In this document: in pieces, positions 1 through 8,714 of the stretch
How the letters are laid out: each line of letters begins with the position of its first letter
Numbering within the stretch: position 1 is the stretch's first letter
Origin: JAGQIB01 sp041393395
Lineage (GTDB): Bacteria; ARS69
Direction: 5' to 3'
Length of the DNA: 64,000 nucleotides
Assembly: GCA_041393395.1 (NCBI GenBank)
Contig: JAWKKG010000004.1
Location: 62,001 to 126,000, forward strand
The notes under the pieces: model-generated
What the model saw: the letters and a program-made list of their open reading frames with translations, nothing else
Told to the model about the DNA's origin: nothing
Databases searched by the model: none
Program-made: the position numbers and the translations under genes

Positions 1-2
1 TG

Positions 3-119
3 CTGCACTCCGGCCTCGGGGATTCGAAGTACCGCGCGTGCCCACTGCTGCGGAACATGGTCGCGGCCGGCAAGCTCGGGCGGAAGAGCGGCGAGGGCTT
101 CTACTCCTACGCGCGCTGA
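3..119 (+). CDS. 3-hydroxyacyl-CoA (3-hydroxybutyryl-CoA) dehydrogenase, C-terminal end, partial
   Basis: Reading from base 3 gives 38 residues and then TGA at 117-119; the rest of the gene lies before the window. The tail contains 'AGKLGRKSGEGFYSY', which is the characteristic C-terminus of NAD-dependent 3-hydroxybutyryl-CoA dehydrogenases (HBD/PaaH type), preceded by 'KYRACPLLRNMV' as in that family. The family oxidises (S)-3-hydroxyacyl-CoA to 3-oxoacyl-CoA in the cytoplasm. This would fit the thiolase and propionyl-CoA genes further on, though they are not adjacent. Identity rests on only 38 residues, but the motif is specific. Confidence 0.75.
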   Translation: MHSGLGDSKYRACPLLRNMVAAGKLGRKSGEGFYSYAR

Positions 120-212
120 TCGACTTCGCGCGGATCGGTTCGCCCCGCGCTTCGCGGGACCTCGACGAATCCGGGGCGGGCGTCCGCCCCGGGGCATCGT
201 CCCCTCGGCCGA

Positions 213-2579
213 CTAGGCTTCGAAGCGGATGCCCGCCACGGCGAGCCACTCGCCCGGGTGATCGCGGAATACTCGGCCCACACGGTCCGACCAATCCGGA
301 ACGTCCCAGAGCGGGCCCGGCACCTCCACGAGCTTCCGCTTCGTGTCGAACGCGAGCGGGATCCACTCGGGTCGCGCGCGACCTTCGAGATCGAACGCCT
401 CCCGGATCGTCCGTGGGCCGTCCTTCCGGAGCGCGACCACCCCCGTGCCGTCGAAACCGGCCTCCGGGAGACGGATCAGCGTGACGCGGCCGCGGGGACC
501 GTCCGCGAGTTCGTCGAGGACCGCCTCCACGAGCGGATGGCCGGTGGAGAAGAAGTCGATCGCCTCCTGGGCCACCGCCTCGGCGCGGTCGAACGTGCCG
601 AGGAAGCGCGTTCCCGCCGGAACGCCGTGCAGCGACTCGACGGTCGCCTCTCCGCCGAACTCCAGGTACCAGCGGGCCGCTCCGCCCTTGCCTTCGACCT
701 CGAATCCGAACTGCCGGCAGGCTTCCAGCACGACCCGACGCGTCCAGAACTCGAGCTCTTCCGGGACTCGGGCGAGGATCGACTCGGCGAGCTCGGGGCG
801 ATAACGGTCCGCGTGCAGGTGGTGGTACACGGCACGGCGGACCTTCTCCCGGAGTTCGCGGGTCTCGTGGACGACGGATTCCACGTCGAGGTTCCCGCCT
901 GCGGCGTCGAGCGCGCGCTGCACGGCCTCCACCACGTGGCCGAGCGCTCGATCGAGTCCGCCGAGCGGTTCCCGGAAGATCCCGAGCGCCTCGTGCAGGC
1001 GCACCACGTCCGCGCCGAACCCGCCGGCCGGTCGGAAGTACACGATCTCCACCGGACCGCGGCGACTGATGCGATCGAGTCGGCCGATCCGCTGCTCCAC
1101 GACCACGGGATCCCAGGGCAGGTCATACATCACGATCCGTTTCGCGAACTGGAAGTTGCGTCCCTCGCCGCCCGACTCGGTGGCGATGAGCAGATTCGGC
1201 CCGCCCTCCTCCGCGAATCGCGCAACCTCGAGATCGCGCTGCGCGGGGGAGAGGTCCTCGTGGAAGACGCCGATGCGCCGGCTCGTGCGGAACTCGAGCT
1301 CCTTCTTCAACGCGATCAGCGACTCGCGCTCCGCCACGAACACGAGCGACTTCTCGCCGCGCCGGTCCCACCGTTTCGCCTCGCGTCCGAGCCAGAGCGT
1401 GCGCGGATCGTCCGGCCCGCTCGGGGCGGAGAGCACTTTCGCGAAGAGCGTCGAGCGCTCGCGACGTTGCGCTTCGTTGTCTGCCGGGCCCGACAGCGTC
1501 TCCCGTTCGCGCTCCTGCCGCAGAGGGTCCTCCTCCAGATCCACGGGCACCGGAAGTCGTGGCGGAAACCCGCCGACGTCGTCGCGGGTCGTCGAGCTGG
1601 TGCAGGGGTGGAGCGGCTCGCCGGCTTCGAGGCGTCGCTGGAACTCGTCCCAGGAGTCGTACCGTGCGGGATGCAGGAGCTCGAGCAGGCGGAAGAACCC
1701 GTGCGCGTCCGCCTCGAGCGGCGTGGCGGAAAGCAGGAGCGCGTGGCGCGCCGTCTTCGCGATGGCCGCCACGGTGCGGTACTCGGGGGACCCCTCCGTG
1801 CCGCGGCGGCGCCGCAATCGGTGCGCCTCGTCGACGACGAGCAGATCGGGACGAGCCTGTTCCGCGAGTCGCGCGACGGCCGGCTCGGCGACGAGATCCT
1901 CCAGCGCCACGATCGCGCGCGGGTGCACGTCGAACGGATTGAAGCCGGGGCCGTTCTCGCGGCGCACGTCCTCCCGCCGATCGCGATCCACGAGGACGAA
2001 CACCTGGTGGAACTTGCGCCACAGCTCGCCGAGCCACTGGACGACGAGCGACCGCGGCGCCACCACGAGCACGCGCTCCGCGCGGCCCGTGTTCACGAGG
2101 CGGTTGAGAATCAGGCACGCCTCGACCGTCTTGCCGAGGCCGACCTCGTCGGCCAGGAGCCAGCGCACCGGATCCGCCTGCGTGGCCCGCTCGGCCACGT
2201 GGAGCTGGTGCGGGAACAGCTCGATGCGTCCGCCGAGGAAGGAACCGAGTCCGTCCGCCTCCCGGAGCTCGCGCAGTCGCGTGGCGTCGAGGCGATTCCG
2301 GAACGCCGCGAGCTCGTCCGCGTCGCGGCGGGCGAGGCGCGCCACGACGTCGTCCTGGAACTCGTCCGCCCAGTGCTCGGGATCGGCGCCCGGCTGGAGC
2401 GTCAGGGGCACGAGCGGGTGCGTCTCGGCCGCAAAGGTCAGCGTGACGTCGGCGGTCGGGAAGAGCACGGTCAAACGACGCCCGCCGGCCTGCTCGACCA
2501 CACCCGGTCCGAGCTCGCGGTTGAAAGGGTGCAGGACCTTGTCGCCCGGCTTCAACGGATGGGTCGTCGGCTCCGGCAT
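213..2579 (-). CDS. rapA: RapA-type SNF2-family helicase (RNA polymerase recycling)
   Basis: 788 residues. An N-terminal Tudor-like part ('ELGPGVV...LTVLFP', residues about 15-40) is followed by 'FPHQL', Walker A 'LLADEVGLGKTVEA', 'NPFDVHPRAIVALEDL', the DEAH box 'LLVVDEAHRL', and the helicase C signature 'GGEGRNFQFAKRIVMYDLPW' with 'EQRIGRLDRI'. The order and many residues match E. coli RapA (968 aa), which binds RNA polymerase and promotes its recycling; this copy is shorter. The C-terminal third is RapA_C-like ('HPLVEAVLDEL'). Start: ATG at 2579, with 'CCGAGGAACC' just upstream; upstream codons in the same frame lack coding character. It could alternatively be a general SNF2 remodeller, but the Tudor-like N-terminus favours RapA. 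Confidence 0.8.
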   Translation of the reverse strand: MPEPTTHPLKPGDKVLHPFNRELGPGVVEQAGGRRLTVLFPTADVTLTFAAETHPLVPLTLQPGADPEHWADEFQDDVVARLARRDADELAAFRNRLDATRLRELREADGLGSFLGGRIELFPHQLHVAERATQADPVRWLLADEVGLGKTVEACLILNRLVNTGRAERVLVVAPRSLVVQWLGELWRKFHQVFVLVDRDRREDVRRENGPGFNPFDVHPRAIVALEDLVAEPAVARLAEQARPDLLVVDEAHRLRRRRGTEGSPEYRTVAAIAKTARHALLLSATPLEADAHGFFRLLELLHPARYDSWDEFQRRLEAGEPLHPCTSSTTRDDVGGFPPRLPVPVDLEEDPLRQERERETLSGPADNEAQRRERSTLFAKVLSAPSGPDDPRTLWLGREAKRWDRRGEKSLVFVAERESLIALKKELEFRTSRRIGVFHEDLSPAQRDLEVARFAEEGGPNLLIATESGGEGRNFQFAKRIVMYDLPWDPVVVEQRIGRLDRISRRGPVEIVYFRPAGGFGADVVRLHEALGIFREPLGGLDRALGHVVEAVQRALDAAGGNLDVESVVHETRELREKVRRAVYHHLHADRYRPELAESILARVPEELEFWTRRVVLEACRQFGFEVEGKGGAARWYLEFGGEATVESLHGVPAGTRFLGTFDRAEAVAQEAIDFFSTGHPLVEAVLDELADGPRGRVTLIRLPEAGFDGTGVVALRKDGPRTIREAFDLEGRARPEWIPLAFDTKRKLVEVPGPLWDVPDWSDRVGRVFRDHPGEWLAVAGIRFEA

Positions 2580-2880
2580 GGTTCCTCGGGGTGCATGGTG
2601 TCGCCCAAGGGACCACAGGAGGGGCGGGTCGGCAAGGGGGGCGACCCGAAGGGACCGGAAGCGGGCCAGCGAGCGGAGGGCGTCCCTCCGAAGAGGGACG
2701 CCCACAAGAAGAGTCTGCGGTCGAGCACCTGCGCGAGCCGGGGCCCCGACGGTCCTTCCCCAAGGACGCCGGTTGCCCGGGGGAACGGGGATGTGCGGCA
2801 TCACCGCCCCGGGCAGCGCCCGGTCGCACTGGTGTGTGGAGTGACCTTGCAACTCTCCTTCTTCGCTCGGCGGTCGGTCG
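2580..2880. other. 301-bp gene-free leader between rapA and the small exported peptide
   Basis: No ORF with a credible ribosome-binding site was seen here. The stretch is G+C-rich and holds two inverted repeats: GGGTCG...CGACCC around 2627-2646, and a much stronger 11-bp perfect stem at 2678-2703 (separate entry). It lies between two minus-strand genes, so it is the rapA leader, the 3' trailer of the peptide gene, or both. No clear -35/-10 pair was recognised. Confidence 0.6.
2678..2703 (-). terminator. Strong stem-loop with UUCG tetraloop (terminator or rapA leader structure)
   Basis: GGGCGTCCCTC at 2678-2688 and GAGGGACGCCC at 2693-2703 pair perfectly (11 bp) around a 4-base loop. Read on the minus strand the loop is TTCG closed by C-G, the very stable cUUCGg tetraloop. 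No T-run follows on the minus strand, so a classical intrinsic terminator is not certain. It sits about 180 bp past the stop of the 2881-3081 gene and about 100 bp before the rapA start. Confidence 0.45.
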
Positions 2881-3081
2881 TTAGAGGATCACGTTCACCG
2901 CGAACGAGATGACCCGGGCGACGGAGTCGATGGAAATGCTTCCGACGTAGTGGGCGATCGGCGGGTCCTGACCGTTGTCAGGCTCTCCGTCGGCGTAGGC
3001 CCGGTCCAACCACGGCGACGAAACCAGAGTGAAGGTGAATGCGAGGGCGAGGGTGCGGATGATCTTCTTGGTGCTCGTCAT
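2881..3081 (-). CDS. Small exported peptide, unknown function (66 aa)
   Basis: ATG at 3081 is preceded by AGGAGG six bases upstream, an ideal ribosome-binding site. The product starts with a Sec-type signal peptide: basic 'MTSTKKIIR', a hydrophobic 'TLALAFTFTLVSS' core, and a likely cut after 'AYA'. The mature part would be only about 36 residues ('DGEPDNGQDPPIAHYV...') and ends in a hydrophobic patch, 'ARVISFAVNVIL'. No family is recognised. The signal peptide and the perfect Shine-Dalgarno argue for a real gene; a fragment of a larger ancestral protein is possible. Confidence 0.55.
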   Translation of the reverse strand: MTSTKKIIRTLALAFTFTLVSSPWLDRAYADGEPDNGQDPPIAHYVGSISIDSVARVISFAVNVIL

Positions 3082-3464
3082 GGTCGGCCTCCTGGGGTTT
3101 TCAGCCGTCTGTGTGTTGGATCCCGGGGGCGATCTGCGGCGGGAGCCACATGCCTCCTATGGCAAGGGGCGTGCCTTCCTGCTCGAAATCGGGCAAGGAT
3201 TGCGCATGATTTGTCTAAGAGGTTGTGGAGCAATCACTTGGATCGCGTGATGCGAGGCGGGAGACACGGCGGACCGCACCGAGTGGGGCCGGGCGGCGAC
3301 CGACCGAACGTCGATATCGGCGTCGGGAACGTCGTTCTCGGAGCCGGACGAGCCGGCCGACGCTTCAACCCATTGATTGGAAACGAATTAGGGTCGACGT
3401 CGATGAAACTTCGAAAACGACGTTTCGAACGCCGATTCCGAGGCTCCGAACGTCGAAAACGCCG
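3082..3464. other. 383-bp gene-free stretch 5' of the exported peptide and 3' of the large kinase
   Basis: It holds the ribosome-binding site of the exported peptide (AGGAGG at about 3088-3093), a relatively A+T-rich patch at about 3180-3250 that could carry its promoter, and near the kinase 3' end an inverted repeat TTCGAAA (3410-3416) / TTTCGAA (3423-3429). On the minus strand the repeat is followed by GTTTC, so it is a weak candidate terminator for the kinase gene. The motif CGAAAACG recurs twice here. No convincing coding sequence was seen. Confidence 0.5.
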
Positions 3465-6400
3465 CTAGGCTCGGCCGCTGCTCGGATGTTTCCGTCGCCG
3501 ACGCAGCTGGAGATGCCTCAGGTCGTGCTTGTCCAGCCGGCGGGCGAGCGCGGCCTCCTTCAGTCCCAGGAGTCGGGCCGCGATCGTGATCACGCCGCCG
3601 GCTCGGACCATGGCCGCCCGGATCTGCTGGACCTCCGCCTCCTCGAGGCTCCCGCGCTCCCGAGGCACGGACCGCTCGGGGGAGGCGTTGAGGCTCGGAC
3701 TGGACAGGTGCTCGAGTCGTATCTCGTCGCCGTCCGCGCTCGTCACGGCCGCCGCGATGCAGTTCCGAAGTTCGCGGATATTCCCTTCCCACGGGCACTC
3801 GCGCACCGCCTGCTGCGCTTCGCGGGTCAGGTGGCAGCGTGGACGGCTCGGATTGCGCTCGTACTCCCTCTCGAGGAAAAGCTCCACGAGAGCAAGGATG
3901 TCATCGGGGCGCTCCCGGAGCGGCGGGATCGCGAAGCGTCGCTGCATCCGGAAGTAGATGTCGCTGCGGAATGTGCCACTCCGGATCTTCGCCTCGAGGT
4001 TCGCGTTCGTCGCAAAAATCAGGAGGCCGTTGAACTTCTTCACCTTCACGCTGCCGACGGGGCGGTACTCGAACCCGTCCAGGAAATTGAGGAAGGGAGT
4101 CTGCATCGACGTCGGGATCTCGGTGAACTCGTTGAGGAAGAGTGTGCCACCTTCGGCCTGATCGATGATCCCCGAGTTCCGTTCGACCCCCGTGATCGCG
4201 CCCTGGACCGTCCCGAACAGTCCGGACTGGACGAGCGGCTCCGGAACGTCGGGCAACGAGAAATGGACGAAGTCCCCCTCCAGCCCGGACGCATCGTGCA
4301 GGATCCTCGCGAAGTGGTCCTTGCCGCACCCGCTCGGTCCCGTCAGCAGAATGATCTCGCCGGCCCGGGCGACCTTGATCGCGTCGGAAACGATTCGTCG
4401 CATCTGCGCGTCCCGCAGAACGGTCTTGGAGAACGAGAGAGGATCGCCGGTGATGGCGCTCTGAAGGGTGCGCCGCTGCTCATCGAATCGCTCGTACTGG
4501 CGCGCGTTGTGGATCCCGATCGCCGCCATGTCCGTGATGAACGACAGGAAGCGTAGCGCCTCGGTGCCGAAGAGATCCGTGAGCGAGCGGTGGTCCATGT
4601 AGAGTGCGCCAAGGATCCGGCCGCCCCATCGGATCGGCATCGCCACGAGCGACCGAATGCGGCTCCTGCGAATCGACTCATGAAGGGAGAGGCGCGGGTC
4701 GGAGAGCGCGTCTCCGCTGTGGATGATCTCGCCGTCGGTGCCGACGGCTTCCAGCGACGCGAGACTGATCTGCAGACCCTCCTGCATCGAGTCCGGGTCG
4801 ATGTTCCGGTGGCAGCGGATCTTCATCCTGCGGGTCGTCGGATCCTCGAGCGCGATGACGCCGCGCTCGGTGCCGAGGTACTCCATCGAGGCATCGAGGA
4901 TCCGCTCCGCGACCTCGTCGACCGTCTGGATCCGCGTCAGACTCTTCGAGACCGCGGCTGCCGCTTCGAGCACGCGTTCCACGGTGTGGAGGGTCGCGGA
5001 GGAGTCGGCCGCGAGTACGGCGTCTCGCGTCTCGGGCTGGGGGACACCGATCTCCTCGCGCAGCTTCTGGGCCGCGCGCCGGGTCGAGACGGCCGCGTGC
5101 TCGTTGCCCCGCTCGCGATAGGACGCCGCACTCGCCTCCAGTGCCCGCACGCGGAGGAGGCGGGCGCCGAGGGACTCGAACGTCCGGAGGGCGGCGACGT
5201 ATCGGGAGATGGCGGCTTCGTGCTCGCTGCGGATGGCGTGGACTCGACCCGCCGATAGGCTGAACAGAGCGTCCCAGAGAGGAGATCGACTGTCCTCCGC
5301 CATCTGCTGCGCTTCCCGAAGAGCCGCGTCCGAGCTCGGATCGTCGTTCATGTCTGCGAGCAGTTCCGCCCGCTCCAGCTGGATCCGGAAACGAACCTCC
5401 GACCGGCGTTCCTCCAGTGCCTCGAGACCCGAAGCGAGTTCCGCTTCCGCCCGCTCGGCATTCTTCCGCTGACGGTACACGCGCCCGAGCAGGTAGTGGG
5501 AGAACGCCTGCCCCCAGACGTCTTTCACGGCTCGCGCGCGGCTCAGGCAATTCTTGGCCGCAGTTTCGGCGGCGCCGAGCTCGCCGAGATCCAGTTCGAT
5601 CAGCGCGGACAGCACGAGATGGTTGATCATCGGATACGCATCGTGCAGCGGTTGCACCAGGTCGATGGCGCGCTGTGCCAGCTCCCGTGCCTGGCGGAAG
5701 TCCGCACGGTACCAAGCCAGCACGCCTCGCGTTCTCGCCTGGAAACTCTGATCCCGCGGTCCCACGACGTCGCCGACGAGCCGATCCGCTTCGGCGAGCG
5801 CCACCTCCGCTTCATCCCAGCGACCCAGCTCGATCAGCACGAACGCGAGACTCCGATACGAACGACTCGCCGACTGGGGACGTTGCGCCGCAACGAGACC
5901 CTCGGCGGCGCGGCGATGCGCCCTCGCCGCCTCGACGATGTCGAGGCTGTCCCACAGGCATACCGCCTGGAGACCCCAGACCAGGGGCAGGGTCTCCGGG
6001 TCGGACCCTTCGTTCAGGTGCACCTCAGCCCGGGACAACCAGTCGAGCGCTCCCGCAACGTCGCCGGCTCGCCACCGGGCGTGACCGAGGCGATGCTCCG
6101 CGCGTCCGGCCTGTTTCGGCATGTTCGCTTCGAGCGCCCGGTCGCGCGCCAGCTGGAGCTGTTCCTCCGCGCGCGACGAGTGACCCGCCTGGATCAGGAG
6201 CGCGCCGAGCGCGGATCGGGTCCAGGACTCGAAGGCCGGGTCCCCGAACTTCGTGCGTTCCACCAGATCCTGCAGATCGTCGGCGGCGTGCGCCTGCTGT
6301 CCGGAACCGTCGAGCGCCTGGGCTCGGTAGACCGCGAGGCGCGTGGCGATCTGCCCCTCCGGCTGGTGGTCGAGGAGCTCCTCGCACAGGGCCAGCGCGT

Positions 6401-8537
6401 CCTGGTGACGCCCGCTCACGATCAGGGATTCGATCCAATCCGAGACGAACTCCGGGATCTCCGAACGCTCGGAGGCGGAGTGCAGGGTCCAGGCTCGGGA
6501 CCACGCGTTCGCCGCTCCGTGAACCGCGCCCTGCTCGCGGAGCGACCTTGCCGCTCCCGACCACGCGTCGCGGGCCGACTCGCGATCTCCGGCGGCTTCC
6601 AGGTGACGTGCGATCTCCGGGGTGGGCGTGTCGCCGTTCTGCTCCCGAAGCAGCGCGGCGATCCGTCCGTGCATCGACCGACGCTTGGACTCCGGAATGG
6701 CGGAGTAGATGTCGCGCTGGAGATCCGGCTCGGCGAAACGGTACCGACGGTCGTGGCCGCGGGTCACGATCCCGCGATGCACGATGTCGTGCAGGAACTG
6801 CGCCGCCGCGAGGCGGTCCTCGCTCGCGGCAGTCAGCACCGCGGGATCGAACGCCGGTGCCGCCACGGCGGCGAGCATGAGCAGCTCCGGATCGAGCCCG
6901 AGGCTTCGGACGCGGGAGGCAGCGTTCACTCGCGAAGAGGCGGCCGGCTCGAGTCGGCCGGCCGCGAGCATCCAGCCGCCATTGGATCGATCGAGCACCC
7001 GATCCTCCACGAGGCGACGCATCGCGGCCTCGATCCTGGCGGGGTTGCCGCCCGCTTCCCGATCGATCCAGTCGGCGAGGAGTCCGAGCGAGCGCTCGTC
7101 GAGCGCCGCACGATCCGGCCGGTCGGCCTCACCGAGCAGAGCGGAGATGAACTGGCGGGTGTCCTGCGGCCCGAACGGGGCGAGGTGAATCGTCTCGAAC
7201 TCGTCGCCCTGCGCGATCTCCTCGAGAGCGGATCCGTCGCGGGTGACCAGGCAGAGTGCCGACTCCGAATCGAGCGCCTCGTGGAGCGCACGCAGGAACA
7301 CGAGGCTGTCCGGATCGGCGCTCTCGAGAGACTCGAACACGAACAGCCGCGAGTGGCCTCGCGGACCGAGCGACTCCAGGAACGACGCGGCGAATGCCGT
7401 CATGTCGGTTTCCGTTCGGCCGCTCGCGGGAAGACTGAACTCGCCACCGATTCGACCGTAGCGGAACAGTGTCTGCAGAACGCGGAATGCTACGTCGCGG
7501 GACTCGCGGGCATCCGAGTGGAGGACCTCCACGCCTTCCAGACCGAAGGTGTGGGTGATGCTCTCGACGAAACGGGTCTTTCCCACGCCGGCGTCGCCGG
7601 TCACGAGGATGGCGCGCCCGCCCCGGCCGCTTCCCAGCGCGTTGAGCGCACGGTCGGACTCGTTCTCGCGGCCGATCATCGTCAGCGGTGAGCCGAGGTA
7701 GGGGAGGGGGCGCGCGTCGCCGTTGCGGTTCGGACCGTGTCCGAGCAGATCGCTGACGAGGTCCGCCACCATCGTGGCCGAGCGCGGACGGTCCTCCGGA
7801 CGTCGCGATGTGAGCGAGTCCACGAGCTCGCGCCAACCGTCATCTTCGAGATACGGCGCGACCGACGGTGTGTCCTGGCGACCGAGGCGGTCGAGCAACT
7901 CCTCGGGGCTGCTCGAATCGAACAGCGGGCGACCCGCGATCGCCTCGAACAACGTCGCTCCGAGCGAGTACAGATCGCTTCGCGGATCGACGCGCGGCGA
8001 TGTCATGACCTCGGGCGGGAGATACGCGAGCGTGCCGGTGACATCCTGGCGGGACACGCCGCGTCGTCGGGCGTATCCGAAGTCCGCGAGCAGCACCCGA
8101 TCCGGACTCCCGTCGTTGTGGGCGGAGACCAGAATGTTCGCGGGCTTGATGTCGCCGTGCAGGATTCCCTGGGCGTGCGCGTACTCCAGAGCGGAACAGA
8201 CCGCCAGCGCGACTTCCCCCAGCGCGTCCAGTCCGCCTTTCCGGTAGATGACGCCGAGATCGACCTGCGGCACATACTCCATCACGTAGTAGCGGCGCAG
8301 CTCGTCGATCTCGCCGAAGTGCGTCGCGGCCACGATGTGCGGGTGCTGGAAGCGGGAGTGGGTCTGGTACTCGAGCTTGAAGTCGATCTCGTCCGCGCCA
8401 TGGCGAGGACTCGCGTGCGCGACCTTCACGGCCACGATCTCCCCGCCGTCGAGACGGCGGGCCCGCCACACCTCGCCCGATCGTCCGCGTCCGATGGACT
8501 CGAGCAGGTCGAAGCCGGGGATGAAGAGAGTCTCCAC
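3465..8537 (-). CDS. Giant Ser/Thr kinase-STAND ATPase-TPR-GAF-AAA+ (NtrC-like)-Fis HTH regulator
   Basis: 1690 residues, GTG start at 8537 with GGAGGA four bases upstream. Order: Hanks kinase (about 8-265; Lys38, 'HGDIKPAN' at 127-134 where HRD is usual, 'DFG' 152-154); STAND/AAA ATPase with 'TGDAGVGKT' near 313-321; helical TPR region (about 640-1160); GAF domain (about 1215-1335); an NtrC-type AAA+ module (about 1375-1590) with Walker A 'GPSGCGKD' and arginine-finger region 'PPLRERPDD'; C-terminal Fis-like HTH (about 1632-1686). The sigma-54 contact loop GAFTGA reads 'GAITGV' and Walker B 'LFLDE' reads 'LFLNEF', so classic sigma-54 activation is doubtful. It is a cytoplasmic, kinase-gated transcription regulator by architecture; targets are unknown. 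Confidence 0.85.
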   Translation of the reverse strand: METLFIPGFDLLESIGRGRSGEVWRARRLDGGEIVAVKVAHASPRHGADEIDFKLEYQTHSRFQHPHIVAATHFGEIDELRRYYVMEYVPQVDLGVIYRKGGLDALGEVALAVCSALEYAHAQGILHGDIKPANILVSAHNDGSPDRVLLADFGYARRRGVSRQDVTGTLAYLPPEVMTSPRVDPRSDLYSLGATLFEAIAGRPLFDSSSPEELLDRLGRQDTPSVAPYLEDDGWRELVDSLTSRRPEDRPRSATMVADLVSDLLGHGPNRNGDARPLPYLGSPLTMIGRENESDRALNALGSGRGGRAILVTGDAGVGKTRFVESITHTFGLEGVEVLHSDARESRDVAFRVLQTLFRYGRIGGEFSLPASGRTETDMTAFAASFLESLGPRGHSRLFVFESLESADPDSLVFLRALHEALDSESALCLVTRDGSALEEIAQGDEFETIHLAPFGPQDTRQFISALLGEADRPDRAALDERSLGLLADWIDREAGGNPARIEAAMRRLVEDRVLDRSNGGWMLAAGRLEPAASSRVNAASRVRSLGLDPELLMLAAVAAPAFDPAVLTAASEDRLAAAQFLHDIVHRGIVTRGHDRRYRFAEPDLQRDIYSAIPESKRRSMHGRIAALLREQNGDTPTPEIARHLEAAGDRESARDAWSGAARSLREQGAVHGAANAWSRAWTLHSASERSEIPEFVSDWIESLIVSGRHQDALALCEELLDHQPEGQIATRLAVYRAQALDGSGQQAHAADDLQDLVERTKFGDPAFESWTRSALGALLIQAGHSSRAEEQLQLARDRALEANMPKQAGRAEHRLGHARWRAGDVAGALDWLSRAEVHLNEGSDPETLPLVWGLQAVCLWDSLDIVEAARAHRRAAEGLVAAQRPQSASRSYRSLAFVLIELGRWDEAEVALAEADRLVGDVVGPRDQSFQARTRGVLAWYRADFRQARELAQRAIDLVQPLHDAYPMINHLVLSALIELDLGELGAAETAAKNCLSRARAVKDVWGQAFSHYLLGRVYRQRKNAERAEAELASGLEALEERRSEVRFRIQLERAELLADMNDDPSSDAALREAQQMAEDSRSPLWDALFSLSAGRVHAIRSEHEAAISRYVAALRTFESLGARLLRVRALEASAASYRERGNEHAAVSTRRAAQKLREEIGVPQPETRDAVLAADSSATLHTVERVLEAAAAVSKSLTRIQTVDEVAERILDASMEYLGTERGVIALEDPTTRRMKIRCHRNIDPDSMQEGLQISLASLEAVGTDGEIIHSGDALSDPRLSLHESIRRSRIRSLVAMPIRWGGRILGALYMDHRSLTDLFGTEALRFLSFITDMAAIGIHNARQYERFDEQRRTLQSAITGDPLSFSKTVLRDAQMRRIVSDAIKVARAGEIILLTGPSGCGKDHFARILHDASGLEGDFVHFSLPDVPEPLVQSGLFGTVQGAITGVERNSGIIDQAEGGTLFLNEFTEIPTSMQTPFLNFLDGFEYRPVGSVKVKKFNGLLIFATNANLEAKIRSGTFRSDIYFRMQRRFAIPPLRERPDDILALVELFLEREYERNPSRPRCHLTREAQQAVRECPWEGNIRELRNCIAAAVTSADGDEIRLEHLSSPSLNASPERSVPRERGSLEEAEVQQIRAAMVRAGGVITIAARLLGLKEAALARRLDKHDLRHLQLRRRRKHPSSGRA

Positions 8538-8714
8538 GCGCTCCTCCGCGACGACGTCAAGTCGTTGGGGGGCAACAGTCTAGCAATTGGGTGCAGTGGT
8601 CGGCAACTCCGCGCGGGAGGGAGGACGCGCCGCCGGCTCTCCGGTCGGAGAGGGCCGGAGAGGCGGGATGCCGCCCTTGCCCGCGCGTCGCCGGTCGTCC
8701 AGACTCTCCGGCCC

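Noticed and set aside
2843..2853. ACCTTGCAACTC recurring near 2843 and 48960
   Set aside because: Only two copies, no fixed position to genes; likely chance.
258..2912. Long plus-strand frame (884 codons) over rapA
   Set aside because: Antisense shadow of a high-G+C gene; Arg/His-rich, no domain, no ribosome-binding site. Same for large antisense frames over the mutases (23332-26646), clpX (39217-40944), lon (40370-43063), tig (35506-38517) and the subtilase-vWA gene (55187-57856).
3110..3165. 16-codon leader ORF upstream of the exported peptide
   Set aside because: Its ATG follows AGGAGG by one base only, too close for initiation.
7737..8714. In-frame extension of the flavoprotein gene by 326 codons
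   Set aside because: Lies under the kinase gene on the other strand and precedes the FAD-binding motif that normally starts the protein.
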